Part shown: piece by piece, positions 16,976 through 24,260 of the stretch | How positions within the stretch are numbered: the stretch's first letter is position 1 | Layout of the letters: the number at the start of each line of letters is the position of its first letter | Source of the DNA: Lactobacillus kimbladii | GTDB lineage: Bacteria > Bacillota > Bacilli > Lactobacillales > Lactobacillaceae | Length of the DNA: 64,000 nucleotides | Assembly (NCBI RefSeq): GCF_000970755.1 | Contig: NZ_KQ034007.1 | Location: 352,644 to 416,643 of the forward strand | Reading direction: 5' to 3' | Notes under the pieces: generated by a model | What the model was told of the DNA's origin: nothing | Database searches by the model: none | Seen by the model: the letters and a program-made list of their open reading frames with translations, nothing else | Made by a program: the position numbers and the translations under genes

Positions 16976-17971
16976 ATGAAAACAATTTCTGCAGCAGTTG
17001 CCAAACATATGGCAAATTTGTCAACAACTGATGGTATAATCAGTGCTTTGGCAATCGATCAACGTGGCTCTTTGAAAAAGATGTTAGCAGAAGCTGCTAA
17101 TAAACCTGCTGATGAAACAACTATTGTTGATTTTAAAAAAGCAGTTTCCAGTGAGTTAACTCCTTACGCTTCATCAATTTTGACTGACCCGGAATATGGT
17201 TTGCCGGCAACTAAAGTTAGAGACAAAAATTGTGGATTATTACTTTCTTATGAAAAAACCGGCTATGATACCACCGAACCTGGCAGAATGCCTGACTTAA
17301 TTGCTAATCAGTCTGGATTAAGAATTAAAAATGAAGGCGGAGATGCCATTAAGTTTTTGGTTTACTATGATCCTGACGAAGGTCAAGAAATTAATGATAA
17401 AAAACAAGCTTTCGTTGAGAGAGTTGGTGCAGAAGCAAAAGCGAACGAATTACCATTCTTTTTGGAAGTTCTGACTTATGATGCCAATATTGCTGATGCT
17501 AAGAGCGAAGAATTTGCGAAAGTTAAAGCTGATAAGGTCTTGAAGACAATGAAAGAATTTTCAAAGCCTGAATATGATGTAACTGTACTTAAAGTGGAAA
17601 TTCCATTTAATATCAAGTTTGTTGAAGGCTATAATGGGGACAACAACGTTGTTTACACTCAAGAAGAAGCTAAGGATCTGCTTAAAAAGCAGTCAGAGAT
17701 AACTGATTTGCCTTATATTTTCTTATCTGCTGGTGTAACCAGTGAAGAATTTATTGCTGAAATTAAAATGGCTGAAGAAGCGGGTGCTGACTTCAACGGC
17801 GTTCTTTGCGGCCGTGCTACTTGGAAACCAGCTATCAAGCCATTTGCTGCTGAAAGTGAAACAGCCGGTAGAAAGTGGCTATCAACTCACGGCAGAGAAA
17901 ATATTGAAAATTTAAATGAGGCACTTAAAGGTGCCAAGTCTTGGCGTGATAAGTTAGAAGTTGCTGACTAA
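16976..17971 (+). CDS. lacD: Tagatose 1,6-bisphosphate aldolase
   Basis: A 331-residue class I aldolase that splits tagatose 1,6-bisphosphate into dihydroxyacetone phosphate and glyceraldehyde 3-phosphate. The start (MANLSTTDGIISALAIDQRGSLKKM), the segments TDPEYGLPA and LLLSYEKTGYD and the internal VLKVEIPFN, whose lysine fits the Schiff-base residue, agree with LacD in sequence and full length. AAAGGAGAT precedes the ATG. It stands alone between its promoter and a terminator. It would finish tagatose-6-phosphate from AgaS or the LacC route, and also tagatose-1-phosphate from a fructose-type PTS, so it can serve several neighbours. Confidence 0.95.
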   Translation: MKTISAAVAKHMANLSTTDGIISALAIDQRGSLKKMLAEAANKPADETTIVDFKKAVSSELTPYASSILTDPEYGLPATKVRDKNCGLLLSYEKTGYDTTEPGRMPDLIANQSGLRIKNEGGDAIKFLVYYDPDEGQEINDKKQAFVERVGAEAKANELPFFLEVLTYDANIADAKSEEFAKVKADKVLKTMKEFSKPEYDVTVLKVEIPFNIKFVEGYNGDNNVVYTQEEAKDLLKKQSEITDLPYIFLSAGVTSEEFIAEIKMAEEAGADFNGVLCGRATWKPAIKPFAAESETAGRKWLSTHGRENIENLNEALKGAKSWRDKLEVAD

Positions 17972-18009
17972 TTTTACCAGCTTTGATAATTAGAAGTTAA
18001 AAAAGTGTG

Positions 18010-18129
18010 TGGGAAAAAAGTGCTCTTTGAAGTTAAATTAAAAAATTTCACAATTTAAAAAGACTGACAAATCAACGTTTTATTGACGTGATTTGTCAGC
18101 CTTTTTAGTTAAGTTAGAGTTTTTTCCCA
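18010..18129. terminator. Nested terminator structure between lacD and the RpiR gene
   Basis: The inner hairpin pairs CTGACAAATCAACGT (18064-18078) with ACGTGATTTGTCAG (18086-18099) and is followed by five T, forming the lacD terminator. An outer ten-base perfect repeat, TGGGAAAAAA (18010-18019) and TTTTTTCCCA (18120-18129), encloses it. A-runs on the left also allow termination from the right. Confidence 0.8.
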
Positions 18130-18137
18130 GACTCTTT

Positions 18138-18899
18138 TTATTTGCTCTTGTAAAAATCAGTTCTAACTGAATAAGCATCACTAAAAATACGCGTCATTAT
18201 TTGTAATGGCAAGCGTGATCTGACCTCGTACTCGGGAAAATAATTAGTTTTAGATTTGTAACCGATAAAGGATAAAGTGGAAAAGGGCAAAATACTACCA
18301 GATGAATTAGTAGTGAAGGTCAAGATAGGCACTTCGTTTTTATTAAGAGCTTTAGCTGCAGTGACTAATTCCTCAGTTTCACCGTTCAAAGTGATAAAAA
18401 TTGCTAATGAATCTTTCTTGATCTTACAGGCAATCGTCTTAATAATATTTGGGTCCGAATGGAATTCACAGTATTTTCCGGTTAATTGTAATTTAACCAT
18501 CATTTCGTGAGCAATTGATTCAGATAGTCCGCGAGCAAAGATAAAAATGATTTTAGCTTGTTTAGTGAGCGAAATACTGTCTTCGATTGTGCTGTAACTT
18601 AGGTTATGCAGCGTATTGTTCATTTCAATTTCGTTTTTAGTAATCACGCTTTTAATTTTATCGTCAGCATCATTTAACACACTAAAGGTAGAATTTGAAT
18701 TGCTTTTTAGTTTCAAAGCTTCACGGTAAGAAGTGTAACCACTGTAACCCATTTTTTGCATAGTGCGCACAATTGTCGCAGTCGAGACATTTGCAAATTG
18801 ACTTAGTTTTACTATCGACATATTAGCAATCTTTTGGGGATTATTTTCTACGATATTCCAGAGATGTAATTCTGCTGAAGAAAGTTCTTTATTTGGCAT
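18138..18899 (-). CDS. RpiR/MurR-family transcriptional regulator
   Basis: A 253-residue regulator with an N-terminal HTH_6 domain (about 1-75, with MSIVKLSQFANVSTATIVRTMQKMGYSGY) and a C-terminal SIS domain (about 110-235, with IFIFARGLSESIAHEMM and ITLNGETEELVTAAKAL), which in this family binds a phosphosugar. It is divergent from the PfkB kinase and EIIBCA genes with about 120 bases between them. The arrangement is typical for a local regulator of that operon. The effector is probably a hexose phosphate made by the EIIBCA (inference). Confidence 0.9.
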   Translation of the reverse strand: MPNKELSSAELHLWNIVENNPQKIANMSIVKLSQFANVSTATIVRTMQKMGYSGYTSYREALKLKSNSNSTFSVLNDADDKIKSVITKNEIEMNNTLHNLSYSTIEDSISLTKQAKIIFIFARGLSESIAHEMMVKLQLTGKYCEFHSDPNIIKTIACKIKKDSLAIFITLNGETEELVTAAKALNKNEVPILTFTTNSSGSILPFSTLSFIGYKSKTNYFPEYEVRSRLPLQIMTRIFSDAYSVRTDFYKSK

Positions 18900-18936
18900 T
18901 TAAGCACTCCTTTTGTAAATATTTTCCTACAAATTA

Positions 18937-18951
18937 TAGTAAACGCTATCA
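18937..18951. promoter_or_regulatory. cre-like site in the RpiR / kinase divergent region
   Basis: TAGTAAACGCTATCA matches the cre consensus with one mismatch. A TATAAT hexamer at 18982-18987 is the likely -10 for the kinase operon; no good -35 was found, consistent with activator dependence. Confidence 0.5.
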
Positions 18952-19018
18952 ATTTGGAAAAACGTTACACTTTTTAACTTCTATAATAATGCAAAAGGCA
19001 AAAAAAGGGGAGAAATCT

Positions 19019-19948
19019 GTGATTTATACAATAACGCTGAATCCAGCGATTGATTTGGTAATTGTAACCAAAAAGCTGGAGCAAAAGGTAGTTAATAGAA
19101 CTGAAAAATTTGAATTGCAACCCAATGGTAAAGGGGTCAATGTTTCGTTCATTTTAAAGAAATTAGGTATTGATAGCGTAGCTACTGGTATTGGTGGTGG
19201 CTTTACCTTAGATTATGTCATTTCCGGTCTTAAAGAAAAGGGGATTCAAACCAATTTTTTGAAGGTAAAAGATCCTACCAGGGTTAACGTATTTACCGAT
19301 GTTTTGGATGAAAAAACAGAATACAAACAAGTTAACCCAGGACCAGTAGTCAGCTTGGAAAAACAAAAACTCTTTTTGGATTATCTAAAAAATACACTAA
19401 CTAAGGATGATATGGTAGTTGTTTCCGGCAGTTTCTCTCGGGGCATCAAACCGGACTTTTTAGTACAACTGGCTCAGCTAGTTCAAAAGCAAGGGGCTAA
19501 ATTTGTAGTTGACAGCAGTTATATGGAAGTAATTGATACTTTAAAATATCGGCCGTTTTTACTTAAACCAAACGATGCAGAATTAGCCGCTTTCTTCAAT
19601 TATAAAGGGAAGATGACTGCCGCAAAAACGGTCGAATTGGCTCAGAAATTAATTAAATTGGGTTGCCAAAATGTTTTAGTTTCTCTAGGTGCTGCTGGAG
19701 CAGCTTTTATTAATGAACGGCATATCCTGTTTGCTAATGCTCCGAAAATACAAGTAGTTAATTCAGCTTGTGCAGGGGATACAATGCTGGGAACCTTCAT
19801 TGCCTTTTTGGAAAAGAAAAAACCTATTAGTGAGGCTCTCAAAGTAGCTGTAGCTGCAGGAAGTGATACAGCTAGTCGCACTGGACTAACAGATTTTTCT
19901 TTAAATAATTTATTACCACAAATTTCAGTAACGGAAAGGATGAATTGA
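19019..19948 (+). CDS. PfkB-family hexose-phosphate kinase (LacC/FruK type)
   Basis: A 309-residue kinase of the 1-phosphofructokinase/tagatose-6-phosphate kinase group. Visible are TLNPAIDLVI near the N-terminus, PNGKGVNVSFILKKLG, VVVSGSFSRGI and the anion-hole motif SACAGDTMLG with its catalytic Asp. The chosen start is GTG at 19019 after AAAGGGGAG; the open frame runs upstream to 18893 but overlaps the RpiR start and lacks a ribosome site. The fused EIIBCA gene begins one base after its stop. With lacD nearby, the product could be tagatose or fructose 1,6-bisphosphate. Confidence 0.88.
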   Translation: MIYTITLNPAIDLVIVTKKLEQKVVNRTEKFELQPNGKGVNVSFILKKLGIDSVATGIGGGFTLDYVISGLKEKGIQTNFLKVKDPTRVNVFTDVLDEKTEYKQVNPGPVVSLEKQKLFLDYLKNTLTKDDMVVVSGSFSRGIKPDFLVQLAQLVQKQGAKFVVDSSYMEVIDTLKYRPFLLKPNDAELAAFFNYKGKMTAAKTVELAQKLIKLGCQNVLVSLGAAGAAFINERHILFANAPKIQVVNSACAGDTMLGTFIAFLEKKKPISEALKVAVAAGSDTASRTGLTDFSLNNLLPQISVTERMN

Positions 19949-19949
19949 A

Positions 19950-21869
19950 GTGGCTAAATATGATTTAGTTGGTGCAACTGGTTGTGCAACTGGTGTTGCC
20001 CATACATTTATGGCCGAAGAGGCATTGGAAAAAGCTGCAGAAAAGCTTGGTTATACCATTAAAATTGAAACACATGGTCAAACAGGTATTGAAAATAATT
20101 TAACAAGTGCAGAAATTGCGGATGCGCAAGCCGTAATTGTTGCTTCCGATATTGATGTTGGCCTGGATCGGTTTGCAGGCAAACGTCTAGTGGTAGTTCC
20201 GGTAGCAAGAGGTGTTAAAGAGCCGGATGCTTTAATTAAAAAAGCTTTGGCGGCACCAATTTATAAAGATGGACAGGCAGCTAAAGATTCCACTCATGAG
20301 AGTGTTGGAAAGCAAAAGCTAGGAAATAAAATTTATACTTCTTTGATGAATGGCGTCTCTCATATGTTGCCATTTGTCGTTGCTGGTGGAGTTTTGATGG
20401 CCATCTCGTTTTTCTGGGGAATTGATTCTGCTAATCCTAAAAGCAGTGAATACAACCAATTTGCTGCGATGCTAAATACTGTTGGCAGTACTACTATGAA
20501 CTTGATGGCTCCAGTCTTAGGAGCTTATATTGCTGAAGCTTTGGCGCAACGGACGGGTTTTGTAGTCGGCTTGGCTGCTGGTTTTATCACCTTCAACGGT
20601 GGTGGCGGCTTTTTGGGAGCTATCGTTGGTGGCTATTTAGCTGCGATCGTTGTTTTAGGCTTACAGAAGCTGTTTCAACCACTGCCAGATGATAAATTTA
20701 GAGGTTTGAAATCAATCTTTCTTTTGCCTGTTCTCGGGGTTTTAATCACAGGATCAATTATGTACCTGTTAAATACTCCAATTAAAGCACTGAACGTTGG
20801 TTTAATGTCCTGGCTTAGAGGTTTTGAAAATACTAATCCTGCATTGTTAGGAATAATAGTTGGCATCATGTGTGCAGCGGACTTTGGTGGTCCTATTAAT
20901 AAGGCTGCCTATGTCACAGGTACGGTATTACTGGCTCAAGGAAACTACTACTTTATGGCTGGTGTTTCTGCTGCTTGTATTGCCCCACCACTTGCAACAG
21001 GTTTTGCAGTATTAATGAATCGCAAAGCATATTCAAAGAGTGAAAGAGCTGCTGGCTATGTCAACTTTTTACTAGGATCAACTCATATTACTGAAGGTGC
21101 AATTCCATTTGCTGCTAAACATCCCTTATGGAATATCCCGGCATTTATGGTTGGTTCTGCAGTTGCGTCAGTTTTAACTTACATAACGAAAATTAGCGTA
21201 CCTGCTCCTCACGGTGGCTTTATTGTTTTACCATTAGTTAATAAACCATTCTTATGGGTATTGTGGATTCTAATTGGATCGGTTATTTCGGGGGCATTAC
21301 TAGCTCTAATTGCTGGTAGATTTGCAAAAAAAGATGCTTTAGCAACTGCAACTGACTCTACAATTGCACCTAGTGTTGACGACACATCTAATCAACAAAC
21401 AGAAAGCAAAGAAGAAACTTTTGCTCCAAGTGATATTCTTGATTTACAAAATATTAAAGTTGGCGTTGATGTTGCTAGTCGCGATGAAGCACTTAAATAT
21501 TTAGCAGACTTTGCCGTCAAAAATAACTTGGCTAATGACAGCGAAGCTGTTTACAATAGTTACGTTAAGCGCGAAAAAGAGGGCTCTACGGGTATGACAG
21601 ATGGTTTTGCAATTCCCCATGCCCAGTCAGTAGCAATTGCGAAGTCTTCAATGATAGTTTTGAAGCTCAAACAGCCGATTGATTGGCAATCATTAGATGG
21701 TAAAAAGATTGATACAGTTATTTCCTTTTTGATACCACAAGTTGATAGTAATGCTCATTTGCAGTATCTATCAAATACTGCCAAACTTTTGACTCACGCA
21801 GATTTTATTGCTAAGTTAAAAGCAGCCAATACACCTGCAGAAATTCAAAATTTGTTTGAAAATAATTAA
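19950..21869 (+). CDS. PTS fructose-family fused EIIBCA
   Basis: A 639-residue permease in the order EIIB (about 1-100, GATGCATGVAHTFMA with Cys12), EIIC (about 125-460, membrane segments, CAADFGGPINKAAYV and STHITEGAIPFAAKHPLW) and EIIA (about 490-639, GSTGMTDGFAIPHAQS with the phospho-histidine). The start is GTG at 19950, one base after the kinase. The pair kinase-EIIBCA is the usual fruK-fruA layout, but the DeoR regulator typical of fructose operons is replaced here by a RpiR protein, and lacD is adjacent. Tagatose is therefore a reasonable alternative substrate. Confidence 0.92.
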   Translation: MAKYDLVGATGCATGVAHTFMAEEALEKAAEKLGYTIKIETHGQTGIENNLTSAEIADAQAVIVASDIDVGLDRFAGKRLVVVPVARGVKEPDALIKKALAAPIYKDGQAAKDSTHESVGKQKLGNKIYTSLMNGVSHMLPFVVAGGVLMAISFFWGIDSANPKSSEYNQFAAMLNTVGSTTMNLMAPVLGAYIAEALAQRTGFVVGLAAGFITFNGGGGFLGAIVGGYLAAIVVLGLQKLFQPLPDDKFRGLKSIFLLPVLGVLITGSIMYLLNTPIKALNVGLMSWLRGFENTNPALLGIIVGIMCAADFGGPINKAAYVTGTVLLAQGNYYFMAGVSAACIAPPLATGFAVLMNRKAYSKSERAAGYVNFLLGSTHITEGAIPFAAKHPLWNIPAFMVGSAVASVLTYITKISVPAPHGGFIVLPLVNKPFLWVLWILIGSVISGALLALIAGRFAKKDALATATDSTIAPSVDDTSNQQTESKEETFAPSDILDLQNIKVGVDVASRDEALKYLADFAVKNNLANDSEAVYNSYVKREKEGSTGMTDGFAIPHAQSVAIAKSSMIVLKLKQPIDWQSLDGKKIDTVISFLIPQVDSNAHLQYLSNTAKLLTHADFIAKLKAANTPAEIQNLFENN

Positions 21870-21899
21870 TAGACTAGTAAATATTAGATTAAATAAAGT

Positions 21900-21937
21900 G
21901 AGTCCCGCAAGTTGTCTAACTTACGGGACTTATTTTG
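21900..21937 (+). terminator. Rho-independent terminator after EIIBCA
   Basis: GTCCCG and AAGTT pair with AACTT and CGGGAC around a GTCT loop, with one opposed C/A mismatch, followed by TTATTTT. Confidence 0.8.
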
Positions 21938-22014
21938 CTGTGTTTTTCAATTTTGAATAATTTTATAATCGATAGGCTTTATATTTATTTGAAGACAATT
22001 GATTATAAAAATGC

Positions 22015-22040
22015 AAAAAAAAAAGCACATTAGTGCTTCC
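22015..22040 (-). terminator. Terminator of the 38-residue gene
   Basis: On the minus strand AAGCAC-TAAT-GTGCTT is followed by nine or more T, directly downstream of the small gene. Confidence 0.75.
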
Positions 22041-22051
22041 TGGGTTAAAAA

Positions 22052-22168
22052 CTAGTCTTCAACCTTTTTTGCTTCATTTAATGCCTTCATAATTGAAGGA
22101 TTTTTTGAATGACAATCTTCAAGCATTTGCAAATCTTTTTCATCTAATGTAACTTCAAACTTACTCAT
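22052..22168 (-). CDS. 38-residue small protein, unknown
   Basis: A short open frame encoding 38 residues that begins MSKFEVTLDEKDLQMLEDC and ends ALNEAKKVED. It has a textbook ribosome site (GAAAGGAAAT, spacing about six bases) and its own terminator right after the stop, so it looks like a complete independent gene. The sequence is acidic, probably helical, with no membrane segment and no signal peptide. It lies alone between the EIIBCA terminator and apf. I do not recognise a family; a small regulatory or toxin/antitoxin-like peptide are both possible but unsupported. Confidence 0.6.
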   Translation of the reverse strand: MSKFEVTLDEKDLQMLEDCHSKNPSIMKALNEAKKVED

Positions 22169-22557
22169 TCTGTAATTTCCTTTCTACTAAATATTAAATT
22201 AACTATATCACTTTAGGGAAAAATTATGCAAAGCTAGCCAATGTTTTTCATTTGTGTTGCAAAAATAGCTTTTATTTTGTTAAAGTTGCAATATACAAAC
22301 GCATGTTCTTGCTAGTGCCAATTAACCGTATAACTCTGTTATAATAGGATTTTGTCAAATTAAATAACAGTTAACGTTGTGTTACAACTGTGACATTTTT
22401 ACTAAATTAGGTAACTAATTCTTAAAGGTTGAGTGATATTCCTGTTATGGTTCTGCAACTTTAACGTTGTAGTATATATAGCATCAAATTGAATAGTAGT
22501 TTACTATGTTCAATTTGAGAAACATATTATGGATTTTTATTTAAGGAGAGAATTTTT
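22169..22557. other. Gene-free region with upstream sequences of apf
   Basis: This 389-base stretch holds no convincing gene. TTAACGTTGT occurs twice (near 22374 and at 22461), the first inside an imperfect hairpin ACAGTT...AACTGT. A TATAAT occurs at 22340 and a TATATA run at 22473. The final part is a hairpin described separately. I could not fix a single promoter with a good -35. Confidence 0.5.
22484..22518 (+). repeat. Hairpin in the apf 5' leader
   Basis: TCAAATTGAA-TAGTA and TACTA-(TG)-TTCAATTTGA form a 15-base stem with a two-base bulge and a short loop. It lies after a possible -10 and about 25 bases before the ribosome site of apf. It has no T-run, so a role in mRNA stability or translation is more likely than termination. 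Confidence 0.6.
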
Positions 22558-23271
22558 TTGAAGGTAAAATCTATCTTAGTTAAATCAGCAGCAGTAGCAG
22601 CATTATCTGCTTCCGGAGTTGCAGTTATGAGCAGCGTTAAAGCAAATGATGTTCAAGCAGCTACAGTAGACAATGATGCAGCAGTTGTAACTGTTAACTA
22701 CGTTGATGGCAATTCAATTCGTGTATGGAACAGTTATAAACATCCTGAAGCTACTGGGCAAATTTTACCAAGTAATTCTTCTTGGAAAGTCATTAAAACT
22801 GCTTACGATAAAAAGGGCCACAAGTGGTATGACTTAGGCAAGAACCAATGGGTTAAGGCCAAATACGTTAATAAAGGCTATCATCCAGCAAATGAATCCC
22901 AAAACACTGCAGCTGCAACTAGCACCCAAACAGAAAACAGTACAGTTTCTAATACCAATAATGTAGAAACTACTAATAATGTAGAAACTACGAATTCTGC
23001 AAACAATACTGCAGCTACTAATATTAATTACACAACTGCTTCATCTGATTCAGAAGCTGGAGCAAAAGCGTGGATTGCCAGTCGTGAATCTGGTGGCTCA
23101 TACAGTGCACAAAATGGCCAGTACATTGGTAAATATCAGCTTTCTGCCGCATATCTTAATGGAGACTACTCAGCTGCTAACCAAGAACGTGTTGCTAACA
23201 ACTACGTTACTAATCGTTACGGCTCATGGGCAGCAGCTAAACAATTCTGGCAAGCTAATGGTTGGTACTAA
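22558..23271 (+). CDS. apf: Aggregation-promoting factor, secreted surface protein
   Basis: A 237-residue secreted protein. A signal peptide (about 1-35, KVKSILVKSAAVAALSASGVAVMSS ending near VQAA) is followed by a bacterial SH3/SLAP-like region (about 42-115), a low-complexity linker rich in Asn, Thr and Ser with a VETTNN repeat (about 118-165), and the C-terminal domain AKAWIASRESGGSYSAQNGQY...WQANGWY. That C-terminus is the hallmark of lactobacillus Apf proteins, resembles transglycosylase-like domains and has a candidate catalytic Glu in ASRESGGSY. The start is TTG with TAAGGAGAG. It binds the wall non-covalently and affects cell shape and surface properties in relatives. Confidence 0.92.
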   Translation: MKVKSILVKSAAVAALSASGVAVMSSVKANDVQAATVDNDAAVVTVNYVDGNSIRVWNSYKHPEATGQILPSNSSWKVIKTAYDKKGHKWYDLGKNQWVKAKYVNKGYHPANESQNTAAATSTQTENSTVSNTNNVETTNNVETTNSANNTAATNINYTTASSDSEAGAKAWIASRESGGSYSAQNGQYIGKYQLSAAYLNGDYSAANQERVANNYVTNRYGSWAAAKQFWQANGWY

Positions 23272-23306
23272 TTAGTTAGTCAGTTAAAAACAGAATATTA
23301 AAAAGT

Positions 23307-23345
23307 AAGCAGACACTAGTCGAAAAACTAGCGCCTGCTTTTTTA
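23307..23345. terminator. Terminator between apf and the convergent GntR gene
   Basis: AGCAG.C.CTAGT pairs with ACTAG.G.CTGCT around CGAAAA with two mismatches, followed by six T. Confidence 0.75.
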
Positions 23346-23354
23346 GTTAAAAAA

Positions 23355-24077
23355 TTAATGGTTAACCGCATATGTAAATTTATCGCTGCGAATTATTTCT
23401 TGTGTAATATGTAAAGGAAGATTGTGATCGTCATAAACTAAGTCTTTAATTTGCATTAACGGAGTCTTTTCGTCAACATTAAGCAAAAAAGATTCTTCTC
23501 TATTTGCAAACGCAATTTTAAAAGTTTTTTTACCTTTACCAGGATTAATATGAAACTTCTTTTGTAATATTTGATACAAGGGCATATTAAGATCTTCAGC
23601 TTTAATAGCATTAAATTTTGGAGCAAGCCAAATCCATTCAAGGCAAAATGGGATGTCATCAATATATCTTAAACGCTTAATTTCTATAATTTGCTGCTCA
23701 TTAGTAGTTTGCAGGAATGTATGCTGTTCATCATTACCTGCAACGCTTTTGATACTAATTAAACGGTTAGAAATTTTTTTACCACTCTTGGCTGCACTGT
23801 CTGTTAAACTTGAAAATTTTTGATTTTGAGTTTGAATTTCATTACTTTTGTCAGAAACAAAAGTTCCTTTACCAGGAAGCTTAATTAAATAATTTTCCTC
23901 GCTTAAAATTTTAAGAGCTTTGCGAACAGTTGTGCGACTAACACAGTATTCTTTTTGCAACTCCATTTCGGAAGGTATCTTTTTACCTATTTGATATTTA
24001 TTTTCCGTGATTTTGTTTTTTATAATATTTGCCAAACTAAGATATAGTGGCATATGATTTTTAGACTTTTTCAACAT
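23355..24077 (-). CDS. GntR/HutC-family transcriptional regulator of the gfr-like operon
   Basis: A 240-residue regulator: winged HTH (about 8-78, KIPSEMELQKEYCVSRTTVRKALKIL and GKGTFVSD) plus UTRA effector domain (about 95-238). The start ATG has the site AGGAAAG. It is divergent from the SIS-domain gene at 24261. The space between carries a perfect 14-base palindrome and a 13+13 inverted repeat sharing the same half-site, which are its probable operators. It likely represses the SIS-PTS operon until a phosphorylated Amadori-type substrate appears (inference). Confidence 0.88.
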   Translation of the reverse strand: MLKKSKNHMPLYLSLANIIKNKITENKYQIGKKIPSEMELQKEYCVSRTTVRKALKILSEENYLIKLPGKGTFVSDKSNEIQTQNQKFSSLTDSAAKSGKKISNRLISIKSVAGNDEQHTFLQTTNEQQIIEIKRLRYIDDIPFCLEWIWLAPKFNAIKAEDLNMPLYQILQKKFHINPGKGKKTFKIAFANREESFLLNVDEKTPLMQIKDLVYDDHNLPLHITQEIIRSDKFTYAVNH

Positions 24078-24136
24078 GTTTTTTCTTTCCTGAGTAACTA
24101 TTAATTGTATTATAACAAAAGCTGATTAATTAGGCA

Positions 24137-24169
24137 CAAGTATCTTTTTTAATAATAAAAAGATACTTG
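24137..24169. repeat. Perfect 13-base inverted repeat upstream of the gfr-like genes
   Basis: CAAGTATCTTTTT and AAAAAGATACTTG flank a seven-base spacer. The right arm continues as AGATACTTGTAT, which resembles the operator at 24225, so this may be two spaced operator copies or a hairpin in the 5' region of the GntR mRNA. Confidence 0.65.
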
Positions 24170-24185
24170 TATTTTAAATACGTGC

Positions 24186-24214
24186 TTTACTTTATAAATA
24201 AAGCGCTTTATAAT
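24186..24214 (+). promoter_or_regulatory. Promoter with overlapping cre site for the first SIS gene
   Basis: TTTACT (24186-24191), 17 bases and TATAAT (24209-24214). The palindrome ATAAAGCGCTTTAT at 24198-24211 overlaps the -10 and has the AAAGCGCTTT core common in lactobacillus cre sites. Confidence 0.65.
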
Positions 24215-24224
24215 TTTAAATTGA

Positions 24225-24238
24225 AGATACATGTATCT
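24225..24238. promoter_or_regulatory. Operator palindrome AGATACATGTATCT
   Basis: A perfect 14-base palindrome positioned just downstream of the -10 of the SIS gene, where a bound GntR protein would block transcription. Related sites occur at 24160, 25398 and 29228. Confidence 0.65.
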
Positions 24239-24260
24239 ATATTTAATACAGGAGAAAAAG

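Noticed and set aside
18893-19018. N-terminal extension of the PfkB kinase
   Set aside because: It overlaps the RpiR start and the promoter region, has no ribosome site, and the kinase fold begins at the GTG at 19019.
22960-23005. Short tandem repeat (VETTNN twice) in apf
   Set aside because: A two-copy linker repeat in a low-complexity region; not a CRISPR and not a separate feature.
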